From Candidatus Kapaibacterium sp. (GTDB taxonomy: Bacteria; Bacteroidota; Ignavibacteria; Kapaibacteriales; UBA4661): a stretch of DNA of 64,000 bases. Shown here piece after piece: positions 45,561 through 52,706 of this stretch. The notes below the pieces were generated by a model, which saw nothing but the letters and a program-made list of their open reading frames with translations, was not told the origin of the DNA and searched no databases. A program made the translations under genes and the position numbers. Where the stretch lies: NCBI GenBank assembly GCA_025455065.1, contig JALONG010000025.1:62001-126000 (forward strand), written 5' to 3'. Position 1 is the stretch's first letter. Every line of letters begins with the position of its first letter.

Positions 45561-47132
45561 TTACGGTTTAATCAGTATTATCGCGGTCTGCCGCCCATCC
45601 AACCAGCGCACACCCTCTTTGTCGTTCACAAAAAAGGCATCTTCTTCAAGCATGATACGGACTGGTTTGTCGCCCCATTCGGGTATGGGCGTTTCGGCGT
45701 TGAGTTCAATCGAATAGGCTGTGTTTGGGAAAAGCGGGTAATCACCGCTTCCGGGAACGCCCTGCTGCATATCCCACATCCCGATTGCCGGTCCGGCGGC
45801 GTGTCCGTGTGTACCTATCGGGTGCGTATAAATCGTGGCTTTCACGCCTTCCTTCTGCGCCTGTTCCAATGCGGCTTTCAGCATTTGATTCCCCGTGCGC
45901 CCCGTTTTGAACTGCTGAAGCAAAATATCCTGTGAACGATTCCCGTTTTGAAATGCCTTCACCAAACCAGCAGGGACGGCGCTTTCACCCGGTTTGCAAA
46001 CGTAGGCGTGTTGCTGTACGTCAGAGTTTAAGCCAAGATACGAAATTCCAATATCCACGTGCAAGAGGTCACCGGGCAAAATGAGTTCCGACAAGGCTTT
46101 CGAGGACGATGGTGCGGTTGTGTTCGCAATCGGGTCGGCGCGTTGAATCGTTACGCTGGTGTGAAACCACGTCTGCAAGCCAAGCGAGCGAATACGCTCA
46201 CGAAACCACCACTCCATTTCGCCAGTGGTCGTAGTGCCGGGTTTTATCACGTTTGGCGAAAACCCCTCAGCAATTATCGCGTGAGTAATTTGGCAAAGCT
46301 GCGGAAAAATGCCCATTTCTTCGGGTGTGCGCGTTTCCAACCATCCCACGCTCAGGCGTTCACCCGACACAATATTTTGCTGAAACTCTTTCGGCAGCAC
46401 AGCGAGAAATTCTTGCAATTCCTGCGCCGTCAAGCCGTCCGCATGAGCAAATGCTTCCGAGCGATTGAGCGCGATTTTGCGCGGTTTACGCTCTGCAATC
46501 AGTTCCGCCAACCGTGCGTATTGATTCGGCTGCTTTGCGGGATTCCATGCGCTTTTGAAAAGCTGTCCGCTTGTGGGCGAATTGACATCATACCGCGCCA
46601 CGGCAAGCCGCTCCAATCCTTTGCCCTCGCCTTTGTCGAAGATAAGCAAAATCGTTCTACGCCGCGCCGAAAGCCACGTTGCAGGAAGCATCGTTTTGAT
46701 AACGGGGTCTTCGTTGTATTCGCGCCCGATAACAAGCCACATATCAACACCTTCGCGCCGCATGAGTTCAGGCAGGAGGCGCTCCAAGCGAATTTTTGTG
46801 AGGGAATCTTGAATACGCGCTTGCTCTTGGAGCGAGTAAATACGCGGCATTGAGGGCTTAGTATCAATCAACCATTTATCTTCAGGCACAAATCTCCTTT
46901 TATCCGCAAGCATTTTTTGCAGATAATACTCTTTCATCGCCGAATCCAGATTCCTCCTCGAAAGATTAGGCTGCGTCTTGCTTTGCTGCTGAAGGATAGA
47001 ATTAATTCGTTGCAATTCCTCCGGACTGAGGTTTGTACGCTCTTGAGCAAAACTTGTCTGACAAAAAGCAAGCGCTACAAAGAGCATCACAACAGCGCTA
47101 TTGAAGGATTGATTGAGGTGGGCAGTAATCAT
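45561..47132 (-). CDS. Exported M24-family metallopeptidase (Xaa-Pro aminopeptidase-like)
   Basis: The product is 523 residues with a signal peptide (to about residue 30, ending TSFAQ), so it acts outside the cytoplasm. The C-terminal half has the pita-bread fold: metal ligands fit D in 'LLHVDIGISYLGLNSDVQQHAY' (first Asp in VDIG, second in NSDV), His in 'GTHGHAAGPAIG', Glu in 'SIELNAE' and Glu in 'IMLEEDAFF'. The N-terminal half is a creatinase-type domain ('MRREGVDMWLVIGREYNEDP'). Members remove N-terminal residues before proline. It is separated by 24 bases from the YHYH gene on the same strand. A terminator-like hairpin sits about 22 bases before its ATG. Confidence 0.87.
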   Translation of the reverse strand: MITAHLNQSFNSAVVMLFVALAFCQTSFAQERTNLSPEELQRINSILQQQSKTQPNLSRRNLDSAMKEYYLQKMLADKRRFVPEDKWLIDTKPSMPRIYSLQEQARIQDSLTKIRLERLLPELMRREGVDMWLVIGREYNEDPVIKTMLPATWLSARRRTILLIFDKGEGKGLERLAVARYDVNSPTSGQLFKSAWNPAKQPNQYARLAELIAERKPRKIALNRSEAFAHADGLTAQELQEFLAVLPKEFQQNIVSGERLSVGWLETRTPEEMGIFPQLCQITHAIIAEGFSPNVIKPGTTTTGEMEWWFRERIRSLGLQTWFHTSVTIQRADPIANTTAPSSSKALSELILPGDLLHVDIGISYLGLNSDVQQHAYVCKPGESAVPAGLVKAFQNGNRSQDILLQQFKTGRTGNQMLKAALEQAQKEGVKATIYTHPIGTHGHAAGPAIGMWDMQQGVPGSGDYPLFPNTAYSIELNAETPIPEWGDKPVRIMLEEDAFFVNDKEGVRWLDGRQTAIILIKP

Positions 47133-47148
47133 GCGGTGTTTGAGAATA

Positions 47149-47208
47149 AGATAAAAAAGCCGCTCAAAAGAGCAGAATTACGACAAATCTGCAAAATGAG
47201 CGGCTTTT
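47149..47208 (-). terminator. Terminator-like hairpin just upstream of the M24 peptidase start
   Basis: AAAAGCCGCTCA (47155-47166) pairs perfectly with TGAGCGGCTTTT (47197-47208) and is followed on the minus strand by TTTTTT. It would end transcripts from the TolC side, but it lies only about 22 bases before ATG 47132, leaving little room for a separate promoter. It could also be a leader attenuator. Confidence 0.6.
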
Positions 47209-47222
47209 GAGCAAGTTTCTTC

Positions 47223-47446
47223 TTGGATGAATGTGATTTTGCTTGTCTGGACTGGGATTTGCAGGATTGTAGGGATTTAGTGGATTTCAAGGGTTTGATT
47301 TTTACGAATGAACGTGGTCAGAGTGATTGACATATTGGATGAATGTGATTTTGCTTGTCTGGACTGGGATTTGCGGGATTGTAGGGACTTAACGGATTTC
47401 AAGGGTTTGATTTTTACGAATGAACGTGGTCAGGGTGATTGACATA
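47223..47446. repeat. Tandem duplication of a 112-bp noncoding unit
   Basis: Copies at 47223-47334 and 47335-47446 differ at about five positions. Each has phased GGATT/GGGATT words ('GGGATTTGC', 'GGATTGTAGGGA', 'GGATTTCAAGGG'). A third copy of the core, inverted and degenerate, is at 47571-47599. There is no open frame through the repeats. Confidence 0.9.
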
Positions 47447-47608
47447 TTTTGAGCAATTATTAGCCTCCTCCTCACTTTGCAAACCCCTTCATCATATGCT
47501 CTATTTTCATCATACGCTCTATCATACAACTATTCAACAATCATCCCATTGAGATAAAAAAATCCCTTTCATCCCTACAATTCTCTAATCCCAGTTCAGA
47601 GAATATAC

Positions 47609-48940
47609 CTACAACATCCCATTCGCTTTTTCCCAATCCAACTTCGCCACGAGCGCGTCGTAAAGCGCTTGGAGGTAGCTTAATTGCGTGTCGCGGAGCG
47701 TGGATTCGGCATCCAATACTTCCTGCTGAGTGGCTTGTCCTTGTTTGAAGCGGGTGGTGGTGCTTGCAATAACTTCTTCAGCGATGGCGATATTTTCTTT
47801 CTGAATCTTTACGGTCTGAACCGCGTTTTGAAGTGCTGTTTGGGTGTTTTGCAGTTCGTACACGGCGGTTTGACGGATGTTGCGCAAATTATTCTCGCTT
47901 TTATCAAGCTGTAAAGCCTGTTGTTGAATGGTTGCCGTGCGCGTGAACCAATCCGCAATCGGAATGGAAGCCCTGACACCGACATAACTGAGCGGGAAAA
48001 AGTTGATTGCGCCAACATCATTCCCAAACCCTTGTGTTCCCAAAAAACCATAACCCGAAAGTGTCGGTAAATTCTGGTTGCGAAGGCGGTCGAGTGAACG
48101 GATATTGACTTCGCGTTGGGCAATTTCTGCTTTTGCATCCGCACGTGCTTCCAATGCTGCATCGAGACTACGATTTGTGAATTCACTATCGCCCGCAAAG
48201 AGTGTAGTTAAATTGTCCGAAAGCCTTATATCTTCAGGCTTTCCTTCCCACGAAAGCTGCAAAGCAAGATTCATCAGGCTCAGACGCACGGCATCTTGCG
48301 CTTTTTTCTTCGCCAAACTCGCATTAGAAAAATTCAGATACGCCCTGCTTTGGTCGGTTTTCAGCGCGTTTGCATTCTTGAATTTTGCTTGCACATCCTT
48401 GTAAAAATTCTCGTTGCGCGTGAAATTTCCTTCCGCTTGACGGAACTTTTCCTGATTGAGCAAAACGGTATAGTATGCCCGTGCAATCGTCATTTTGAGG
48501 TTATTTTTCGCTTGTTCGGTGTTGGCAGCAGCAAGTGTTTGTGCGGCTTTGGCGGACGCTGCTTCCGCGCCAATGCTCATATCCACAATCGTTTGCGTGA
48601 GGTCGAGCGAGGCAGTCGCGTTCCAATTAGTCCCGAAGCGCACTTCCGAAAGTTCATTCTCTCCGGCACTCGGTCTGAATGTGCGAGCAGGCAGAACTTG
48701 CGTGGCAATTTGTGTGTTATAGCGCCCGTCGAGTGTGCCTGTGAGGCGAGGTAGGTAGCGGCTTGCAGCTTCGTTTGTCTTTTCAGCGCTAATTTGCTCT
48801 TCCACAAGGGAATTGCGAAATGCGGGATTGCGTTCAATGCCGTACCGCAGGGCATCTTTGAGTGAAAGTGGCTTTTCTTGGGCGTTTGCGATGCTTAGTG
48901 TACAAAAAACACTAAGAAAAAGAAATGTGGTAGTTTTCAT
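47609..48940 (-). CDS. TolC-family outer-membrane efflux protein
   Basis: The product is 443 residues from ATG 48940 (MKTTTFLFLSVFCTLSIANAQ signal peptide; frame open to 48961). It has the two-repeat helical-barrel pattern of TolC/OEP proteins: 'LSLKDALRYGIERNPAFRNSLVEEQ' at the start of repeat one, long heptad-like helices (about 140-230), a second helical repeat starting near 'LDAALEARADAKAEIAQREVNI', and 'RFKQGQATQQEVLDAESTLRDTQLSYLQALYDALVAKLDWEKANGML' pieces at the end. It forms the outer-membrane duct of a tripartite exporter. It is the last gene of the reverse-strand exporter cluster, 102 bases after the permease gene, with hairpin copy D between. Confidence 0.9.
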   Translation of the reverse strand: MKTTTFLFLSVFCTLSIANAQEKPLSLKDALRYGIERNPAFRNSLVEEQISAEKTNEAASRYLPRLTGTLDGRYNTQIATQVLPARTFRPSAGENELSEVRFGTNWNATASLDLTQTIVDMSIGAEAASAKAAQTLAAANTEQAKNNLKMTIARAYYTVLLNQEKFRQAEGNFTRNENFYKDVQAKFKNANALKTDQSRAYLNFSNASLAKKKAQDAVRLSLMNLALQLSWEGKPEDIRLSDNLTTLFAGDSEFTNRSLDAALEARADAKAEIAQREVNIRSLDRLRNQNLPTLSGYGFLGTQGFGNDVGAINFFPLSYVGVRASIPIADWFTRTATIQQQALQLDKSENNLRNIRQTAVYELQNTQTALQNAVQTVKIQKENIAIAEEVIASTTTRFKQGQATQQEVLDAESTLRDTQLSYLQALYDALVAKLDWEKANGML

Positions 48941-48980
48941 GGTCAAAGGTGATAAGGTCAAGAAAATCTTTTTTGGTAAG

Positions 48981-49023
48981 CCGTTCTACGCTGCCACGAA
49001 GACGTGGCGAAAGCGTAGGACGG
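48981..49023. repeat. Gene-end hairpin element, copy D
   Basis: CCGTTCTACGCT pairs with AGCGTAGGACGG (12 bp, one wobble), with a second inner stem GCCACG/CGTGGC around AAGA. It begins 20 bases past the permease stop at 49043 and lies before the TolC gene. It may reduce or modulate read-through within the exporter cluster. Confidence 0.78.
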
Positions 49024-49042
49024 CGTGAGAGCATTATCAATT

Positions 49043-50170
49043 CTAGCCTCTGAAGACGGCAGCCGGTTCGATTTTGGTGATTCGGCGAATAGCGAAAATC
49101 GCTCCAAAAACGGAAATCACGAAGGTTACGACAAAAAAACCAATGCGAATCGTCGGCGTATATTCAAAGAGAACACCGCCTTGACCAATGCCGAATTTGA
49201 AGCCTTGCAATAACACCGTACTAAATATATAGCCGATAAAAGCTAAAATGACGCATTGAAGCAAAATGAGCCTTGTAATAAAGCCATTTGTCGAGCCGAT
49301 AGCCTTGAGAGTGGCGTAATCTCTAATACGGTCAATCGTTGCGGAATAGAGCGTCAGACCGATGATTATCAAACCGGAAATGATTGCAAAGACAATGAGC
49401 GTTCCCGTCGAAATGGCAATACCACTTGTACTGAGGATAAAGGAAACCGTTGAGGCTGATAAATCCTCCGTTTTCCATGCCTTCACTCCAAAAACAGTTG
49501 CATTGATGCGGTCTCGGACAGTTAGTGTATCAGCATTTGGCTCTAAATCAATCAAAAGCGCACTGACTTTATCCGGAGAAACCTGCCCGTAGGCTCTCGC
49601 TCGCTCCAACGTGGTGAACGCATATGCACCTCCGAAGCCTCGCGCACCGCGTGTTTGTGCGGCAATGAAGGCTTTTTTACCGCCGAGTTCAAACTGTGTT
49701 CCGAGTGTTGCGCCGCCGAGCGTTTTTTCATCAAATTCATCGCACGTGAACGCGCCTTCTTGCAATATGTCTTGCATAGAGCCTTTGCTCAAGTTCCACG
49801 CCCCGCCTTTGAACGCAGGATATTGCGAACCGATAATCGTTACTGCGGCGGTTTCGCCACTTTCAAACTTTGCCTGCCCAGCCGCAACCACAAGCGGATA
49901 TGCTTTTGCTACGCCGGGAATAGATTCAACTTGGCGTTGAAGGCGGCTATCCAGCAAACCCAGTGAATTTGCGTCTTGCGTGGCACTGTTGATGACCCAC
50001 AGCCCCACCTTGCCTTGTGTGCTGTTCGGCAGACCAGCCATTAAGCCCGTGAGAAAGAGGTAAATACCGACCTGCTGACCGATGAGAAAAATAGAGATGA
50101 TAATCCCGAAAAGTGCGCCAATGGACTTGGGTTTATCGTAAATGAGAAATCGAAAAGCGTTGTTGAGCAT
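49043..50170 (-). CDS. ABC exporter permease (MacB/DevC, FtsX-like)
   Basis: The product is 375 residues. An N-terminal membrane helix (about 18-42) is followed by a 200-residue periplasmic MacB-PCD-like domain ('QRQVESIPGVAKAYPLV', 'VTIIGSQYP', 'KTLGGATLGTQFELGGKKAFI') and three helices (about 255-280, 305-330, 345-365). The last ends in 'IRRITKIEPAAVFRG', the typical FtsX-family C-terminus. The architecture matches DevC of the cyanobacterial DevBCA exporter. It should work with the ATPase at 51845, the adaptor at 50851 and TolC at 47609. The start lies 31 bases from the inverted repeat bounding the GxxExxY cassette, which separates this gene from the adaptor gene. Confidence 0.88.
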   Translation of the reverse strand: MLNNAFRFLIYDKPKSIGALFGIIISIFLIGQQVGIYLFLTGLMAGLPNSTQGKVGLWVINSATQDANSLGLLDSRLQRQVESIPGVAKAYPLVVAAGQAKFESGETAAVTIIGSQYPAFKGGAWNLSKGSMQDILQEGAFTCDEFDEKTLGGATLGTQFELGGKKAFIAAQTRGARGFGGAYAFTTLERARAYGQVSPDKVSALLIDLEPNADTLTVRDRINATVFGVKAWKTEDLSASTVSFILSTSGIAISTGTLIVFAIISGLIIIGLTLYSATIDRIRDYATLKAIGSTNGFITRLILLQCVILAFIGYIFSTVLLQGFKFGIGQGGVLFEYTPTIRIGFFVVTFVISVFGAIFAIRRITKIEPAAVFRG

Positions 50171-50200
50171 GATAGGTTTGAACGTAATGTTTGTAGTAAT

Positions 50201-50748
50201 TTTTGACGCAGATTTTCATGATTGAACAGATTATCATGTCTTGTCCGCAATTAGTTGTGTATGAATAGATTTCTTAAACTGGTTGTCGAAGACTCTTCGA
50301 TATACCTTGGCTTCATGAGGTCCAAAGTTCATGAGCAATCCAATTTCGATGTCAGTCGCTCGCAAATAATTTACAAGTTGAGTGCTGTGAACCTCAAGCA
50401 GTTGTTTGACAGACTTTAACTCCAAAATAACCAAACCATTGACAACAATGTCCGCAGAAAATGTTCCAATACTTTGCCCATGATAAAACACATTGATAGA
50501 CTTCTGTTGCTCTGGTTTCAAGCCTTTTGCACATAATTCAATCATCATCGCCTCTTCATAACATTTTTCAAGAAAGCCATAGCCAAGGTCGTTGTAAACC
50601 TTGTAAAAGCAGGCAATTATTTCACCTGTAAGATGCGAATGCTTATAGACTTTATCCTGTTTAGGCTTAATTGGCAACAAAGGCTTATCCATAGTATGTC
50701 TTTCTACAATCATGACAATCTGTTGAATCATGACAATCTGTGTCAAAA
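50201..50748. mobile_element. Cassette bounded by 38-bp inverted repeats, carrying the GxxExxY gene
   Basis: Left repeat 50201-50238 and right repeat 50711-50748 (inverted) agree at 34 of 38 positions. Both consist of phased GATT words (TTTTGACAC-AGATTGTCATG-type). The left repeat overlaps the last codons of the GxxExxY gene; the right one lies just upstream of its start. The unit interrupts an exporter operon between adaptor and permease. No transposase and no clear target duplication are seen. That it moved as a unit is inference from the symmetry and location. Confidence 0.6.
50234..50692 (-). CDS. GxxExxY protein (PD-(D/E)XK-like fold)
   Basis: The product is 152 residues from ATG 50692; the frame is open to 50761, but that extension ('LTQIVMIQQIVMI') is a translation of the repeat and is rejected. 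The family motif is visible as 'LGYGFLEKCYEEAM' (G-xx-E-xx-Y), with a preceding 'GEIIACFYKVYND' helix, then 'FSADIVVNGLVILELKSV' containing the D...ExK active-site pattern of PD-(D/E)XK nucleases, and 'HSTQLVNYLRATDIEIGLLMNFG'. The usual members start near the 'GE' helix, so about 20 N-terminal residues are extra. The function of the family is unknown. The gene lies within an inverted-repeat-bounded cassette inside an exporter operon to which it is functionally unrelated. Confidence 0.88.
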   Translation of the reverse strand: MDKPLLPIKPKQDKVYKHSHLTGEIIACFYKVYNDLGYGFLEKCYEEAMMIELCAKGLKPEQQKSINVFYHGQSIGTFSADIVVNGLVILELKSVKQLLEVHSTQLVNYLRATDIEIGLLMNFGPHEAKVYRRVFDNQFKKSIHTQLIADKT

Positions 50749-50800
50749 TTCGGAATACCAACTTAGTACATTATTCTTTATTTAAGTAGTTATTTTTAAT

Positions 50801-50846
50801 CAAGTATTTATGCGGTATAATAAAAACAAAGTGGCTTAAATACTTG
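50801..50846. repeat. Inverted repeat between adaptor and GxxExxY cassette
   Basis: CAAGTATTTA (50801-50810) and TAAATACTTG (50837-50846) are exact inverted repeats with 26 bases between. The region is AT-rich. It may be part of the inserted DNA or a weak terminator; there is no strong T run. Confidence 0.5.
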
Positions 50847-50850
50847 CTTT

Positions 50851-51795
50851 TTAATAATGACTTATATCCAAGCGTACGCGCACTTCACGGACACGGCGGT
50901 CTTCGAGCGCTCCGGCTTCATCGGAAAAGAGAGATTTTTTCTTCAAATACGCACCAACACTCACGACCTGCCCTGTCGTAATAACGTCGGTGCTTCCTTG
51001 ACGACGGATAGTTGCTTTTTGCCCAACGGCAACAGCGTCCACAAATAACTCGTCCACTTCACAAAGCACTGTTATCGCGCCTTTCGGAGCAAAATCACCG
51101 ACCGAGCCGCCAACGGCAACAGCACTGCCGACATTCGGCGTGAGTTTGAGCAACGTACCATTTGTCGGGGCTTTCAAGACTTTACGCCCAATTTCTGCAC
51201 GAGTTACCCGCGCATCTGCTTGCAGTTCATTCAATCGGCTTTCTGCTGATTGTCGTGAGGCTTGAAGGCGCTCCACTTCTCGCTGCGCGGTTTCGGAATC
51301 GGTTTTTGCATTATCTACATTTTGACGAGTTTCCGCGCCACTGTCAAAGATATTTTTCAGTCGGTCATAGCGGTCTTTGAAGTTCTGCGCTTTGATTTCC
51401 GCAGAGCGTACTTGCGCCAAAATCCCTTTTACCTCTTCGCCTTGCGTCCGCACACGTGCCTCAGCGAGCTGCAACCGTGCGCTTTCTACACTATGGTCGA
51501 GTTCCAAAATTGTTGTTCCTGCGCTAAGTTCTTGACCGTCATTGGCAGAAATTTTACTCACAACGCCCGGAACTTCCATGCTGAGTGATGTAATCTGGTC
51601 TTCCGGTTCAACGCGCCCCAAAGCGGTAATGCGGTTAATGTCGCTTGATTTGACGCGCTGGTCTTCGATTTTCACGGGAGCCGGTCCGTCGGCAGCTTTC
51701 GCGTCTTTATTACCGCAACTTGAGAGCGTAAAGACATTCAGCACGATGCAAGCAGAAATGCCGAGCGGAAGGAATATTTTTGTGGTGGTGTTCAT
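50851..51795 (-). CDS. Lipoprotein periplasmic adaptor of ABC exporter (DevB/HlyD type), apparently C-terminally clipped
   Basis: The product is 314 residues. The lipobox is LSSC, so it is anchored by lipid rather than by a transmembrane helix. Domains in order: a half-lipoyl motif ('ALGRVEPEDQITSLSMEVPGVVSKI', 'DGQELSAGTTILELD'), a long coiled coil (about 100-200, 'RLQASRQSAESRLNELQADARVTR'), the second half-lipoyl ('LKAPTNGTLLKLTPNVGSAV'), and a beta-barrel ('ITVLCEVDELFVDAVAVGQKATI'). Relatives normally continue after 'VREVRVRLD' with about 15-20 more residues; here it stops at 'RLDISHY', close to the GxxExxY cassette. It links the inner-membrane permease/ATPase to TolC. The ATPase gene lies 49 bases upstream. 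Confidence 0.87.
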   Translation of the reverse strand: MNTTTKIFLPLGISACIVLNVFTLSSCGNKDAKAADGPAPVKIEDQRVKSSDINRITALGRVEPEDQITSLSMEVPGVVSKISANDGQELSAGTTILELDHSVESARLQLAEARVRTQGEEVKGILAQVRSAEIKAQNFKDRYDRLKNIFDSGAETRQNVDNAKTDSETAQREVERLQASRQSAESRLNELQADARVTRAEIGRKVLKAPTNGTLLKLTPNVGSAVAVGGSVGDFAPKGAITVLCEVDELFVDAVAVGQKATIRRQGSTDVITTGQVVSVGAYLKKKSLFSDEAGALEDRRVREVRVRLDISHY

Positions 51796-51844
51796 AGTCT
51801 TGTAATAACAAAAAAAGTGATAGTGTATTTTTTACAATAAGAAA

Positions 51845-52561
51845 TCAATGGTGCGCTAAAACCTCGCCGGCACTAACTTCGCGGGCAATGCCATTTTCAA
51901 CTTCAATAACGCGGTGTGCATAAGGGCGAAGGCGCATATCGTGCGTAACAACCGCCAAAGCCCTACCGGAATCAGCTATTTCGCGGAGTTCTTCCATAAC
52001 GATTCCGACCGATTTCACATCCAGCGCAGCCGTTGGTTCATCACAGAGCATCAGTTTCGGCTCGGTTACAAGCGCTCTGGCAATGGCTATACGCTGCTGT
52101 TCTCCGCCGGAAAGCATCTTGGGGAGTGACTTCACACGGTGCGACATACCGACGCGCTTTATCACTTCATGCGCCCGTTCACGCGCTTCTTTTTCGCCAA
52201 TGCCTTGCAAGCGCAAAGGCAACATGACGTTTTGTTCAGCACTGAGCGGCGCAACGAGATTGAAACTTTGAAAGACAAAGCCGATATTATTCAGCCGAAG
52301 CGCTGCCATTTGCTTCGGATTCAGGTTATTGGTGTCCGTACCGTTGATATTCACAAGTCCGGTGGAAGGATAAATCACGCACCCAAGCAAGGAAAGAAGC
52401 GTGGTTTTGCCGGAGCCGGAAGGTCCGATGATGAGCAAAAGTTCGCCACGATTAACGTGCATCGTGGTTGGCTGAAGAGCCGTAATCTCCGTGTCTCCGG
52501 TTTTATAGACTTTCGATGCCTCGGAAACATGAGCAACGACGGGGTTTTGAGTGGTGGTCAT
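51845..52561 (-). CDS. ABC exporter ATPase (MacB/LolD/DevA family)
   Basis: The product is 238 residues from ATG 52561; the open frame continues upstream through an octamer tandem repeat and is rejected as coding. All motifs are present: Walker A 'GPSGSGKTT', Q-loop 'FVFQSFNLV', signature 'LSGGEQQRIAIARAL', Walker B 'LMLCDEP', D-loop 'TAALD', and H-loop 'VTHD'. Its length and 'DTNNLNPKQMAALRLNNIGFVFQ' phrase are typical of the family that powers MacB/DevC permeases. With the adaptor, permease and TolC it forms a complete tripartite exporter; the cargo is unknown (glycolipids, peptides or drugs in relatives). Confidence 0.93.
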   Translation of the reverse strand: MTTTQNPVVAHVSEASKVYKTGDTEITALQPTTMHVNRGELLLIIGPSGSGKTTLLSLLGCVIYPSTGLVNINGTDTNNLNPKQMAALRLNNIGFVFQSFNLVAPLSAEQNVMLPLRLQGIGEKEARERAHEVIKRVGMSHRVKSLPKMLSGGEQQRIAIARALVTEPKLMLCDEPTAALDVKSVGIVMEELREIADSGRALAVVTHDMRLRPYAHRVIEVENGIAREVSAGEVLAHH

Positions 52562-52562
52562 G

Positions 52563-52658
52563 GTAAGTTGGTTACTTAGTGGCTTGGTTACTTGGTTACT
52601 TAGTTGCTTGGTTACTTGGTTGCTGAGTAGCTTGTTTACTTGGTTGCTTGGTGATTTG
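52563..52658. repeat. Octameric tandem repeat (12 units of GTTACTTG-type) directly before the ATPase ATG
   Basis: Twelve consecutive 8-bp units, consensus GTTRCTTG on the plus strand (CAAGYAAC in gene sense), end one base before the start codon triplet. Units vary at one to three positions. Eight is not a multiple of three. No Shine-Dalgarno sequence intervenes, so the repeat itself forms the translation-initiation leader. Confidence 0.9.
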
Positions 52659-52666
52659 TAGTGGTT

Positions 52667-52699
52667 TCGGGCTGTCCGATTCTTATCGGGCTGTCCGAT
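52667..52699. repeat. Direct repeat TCGGGCTGTCCGAT, two copies 19 bp apart
   Basis: Identical 14-mers at 52667-52680 and 52686-52699 lie between the MFS and ATPase genes; the 12-mer core recurs inverted at 30581-30592. This is probably part of a dispersed repeat family. Confidence 0.6.
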
Positions 52700-52706
52700 A
52701 TTCGGT

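Larger units (their letters stand above)
47133..47608. other. 476-bp repeat-rich intergenic region
   Basis: No gene is seen. It holds, in order, the hairpin before the M24 gene, a tandem pair of 112-bp repeats, an 18-bp direct repeat (TTCATCATATGCTCTATT at 47488 and a near copy at 47506), and a degenerate inverted copy of the 112-bp repeat core at 47571-47599, next to the TolC stop codon. Confidence 0.8.

Noticed and set aside
47223-47446. CRISPR array or duplicated gene
   Set aside because: Two 112-bp copies abut without spacers and contain no sustained open frame.
50693-50761. Longer N-terminus for the GxxExxY protein
   Set aside because: The added residues (LTQIVMIQQIVMI) translate the inverted repeat; the repeat also lies outside the gene at the other end.
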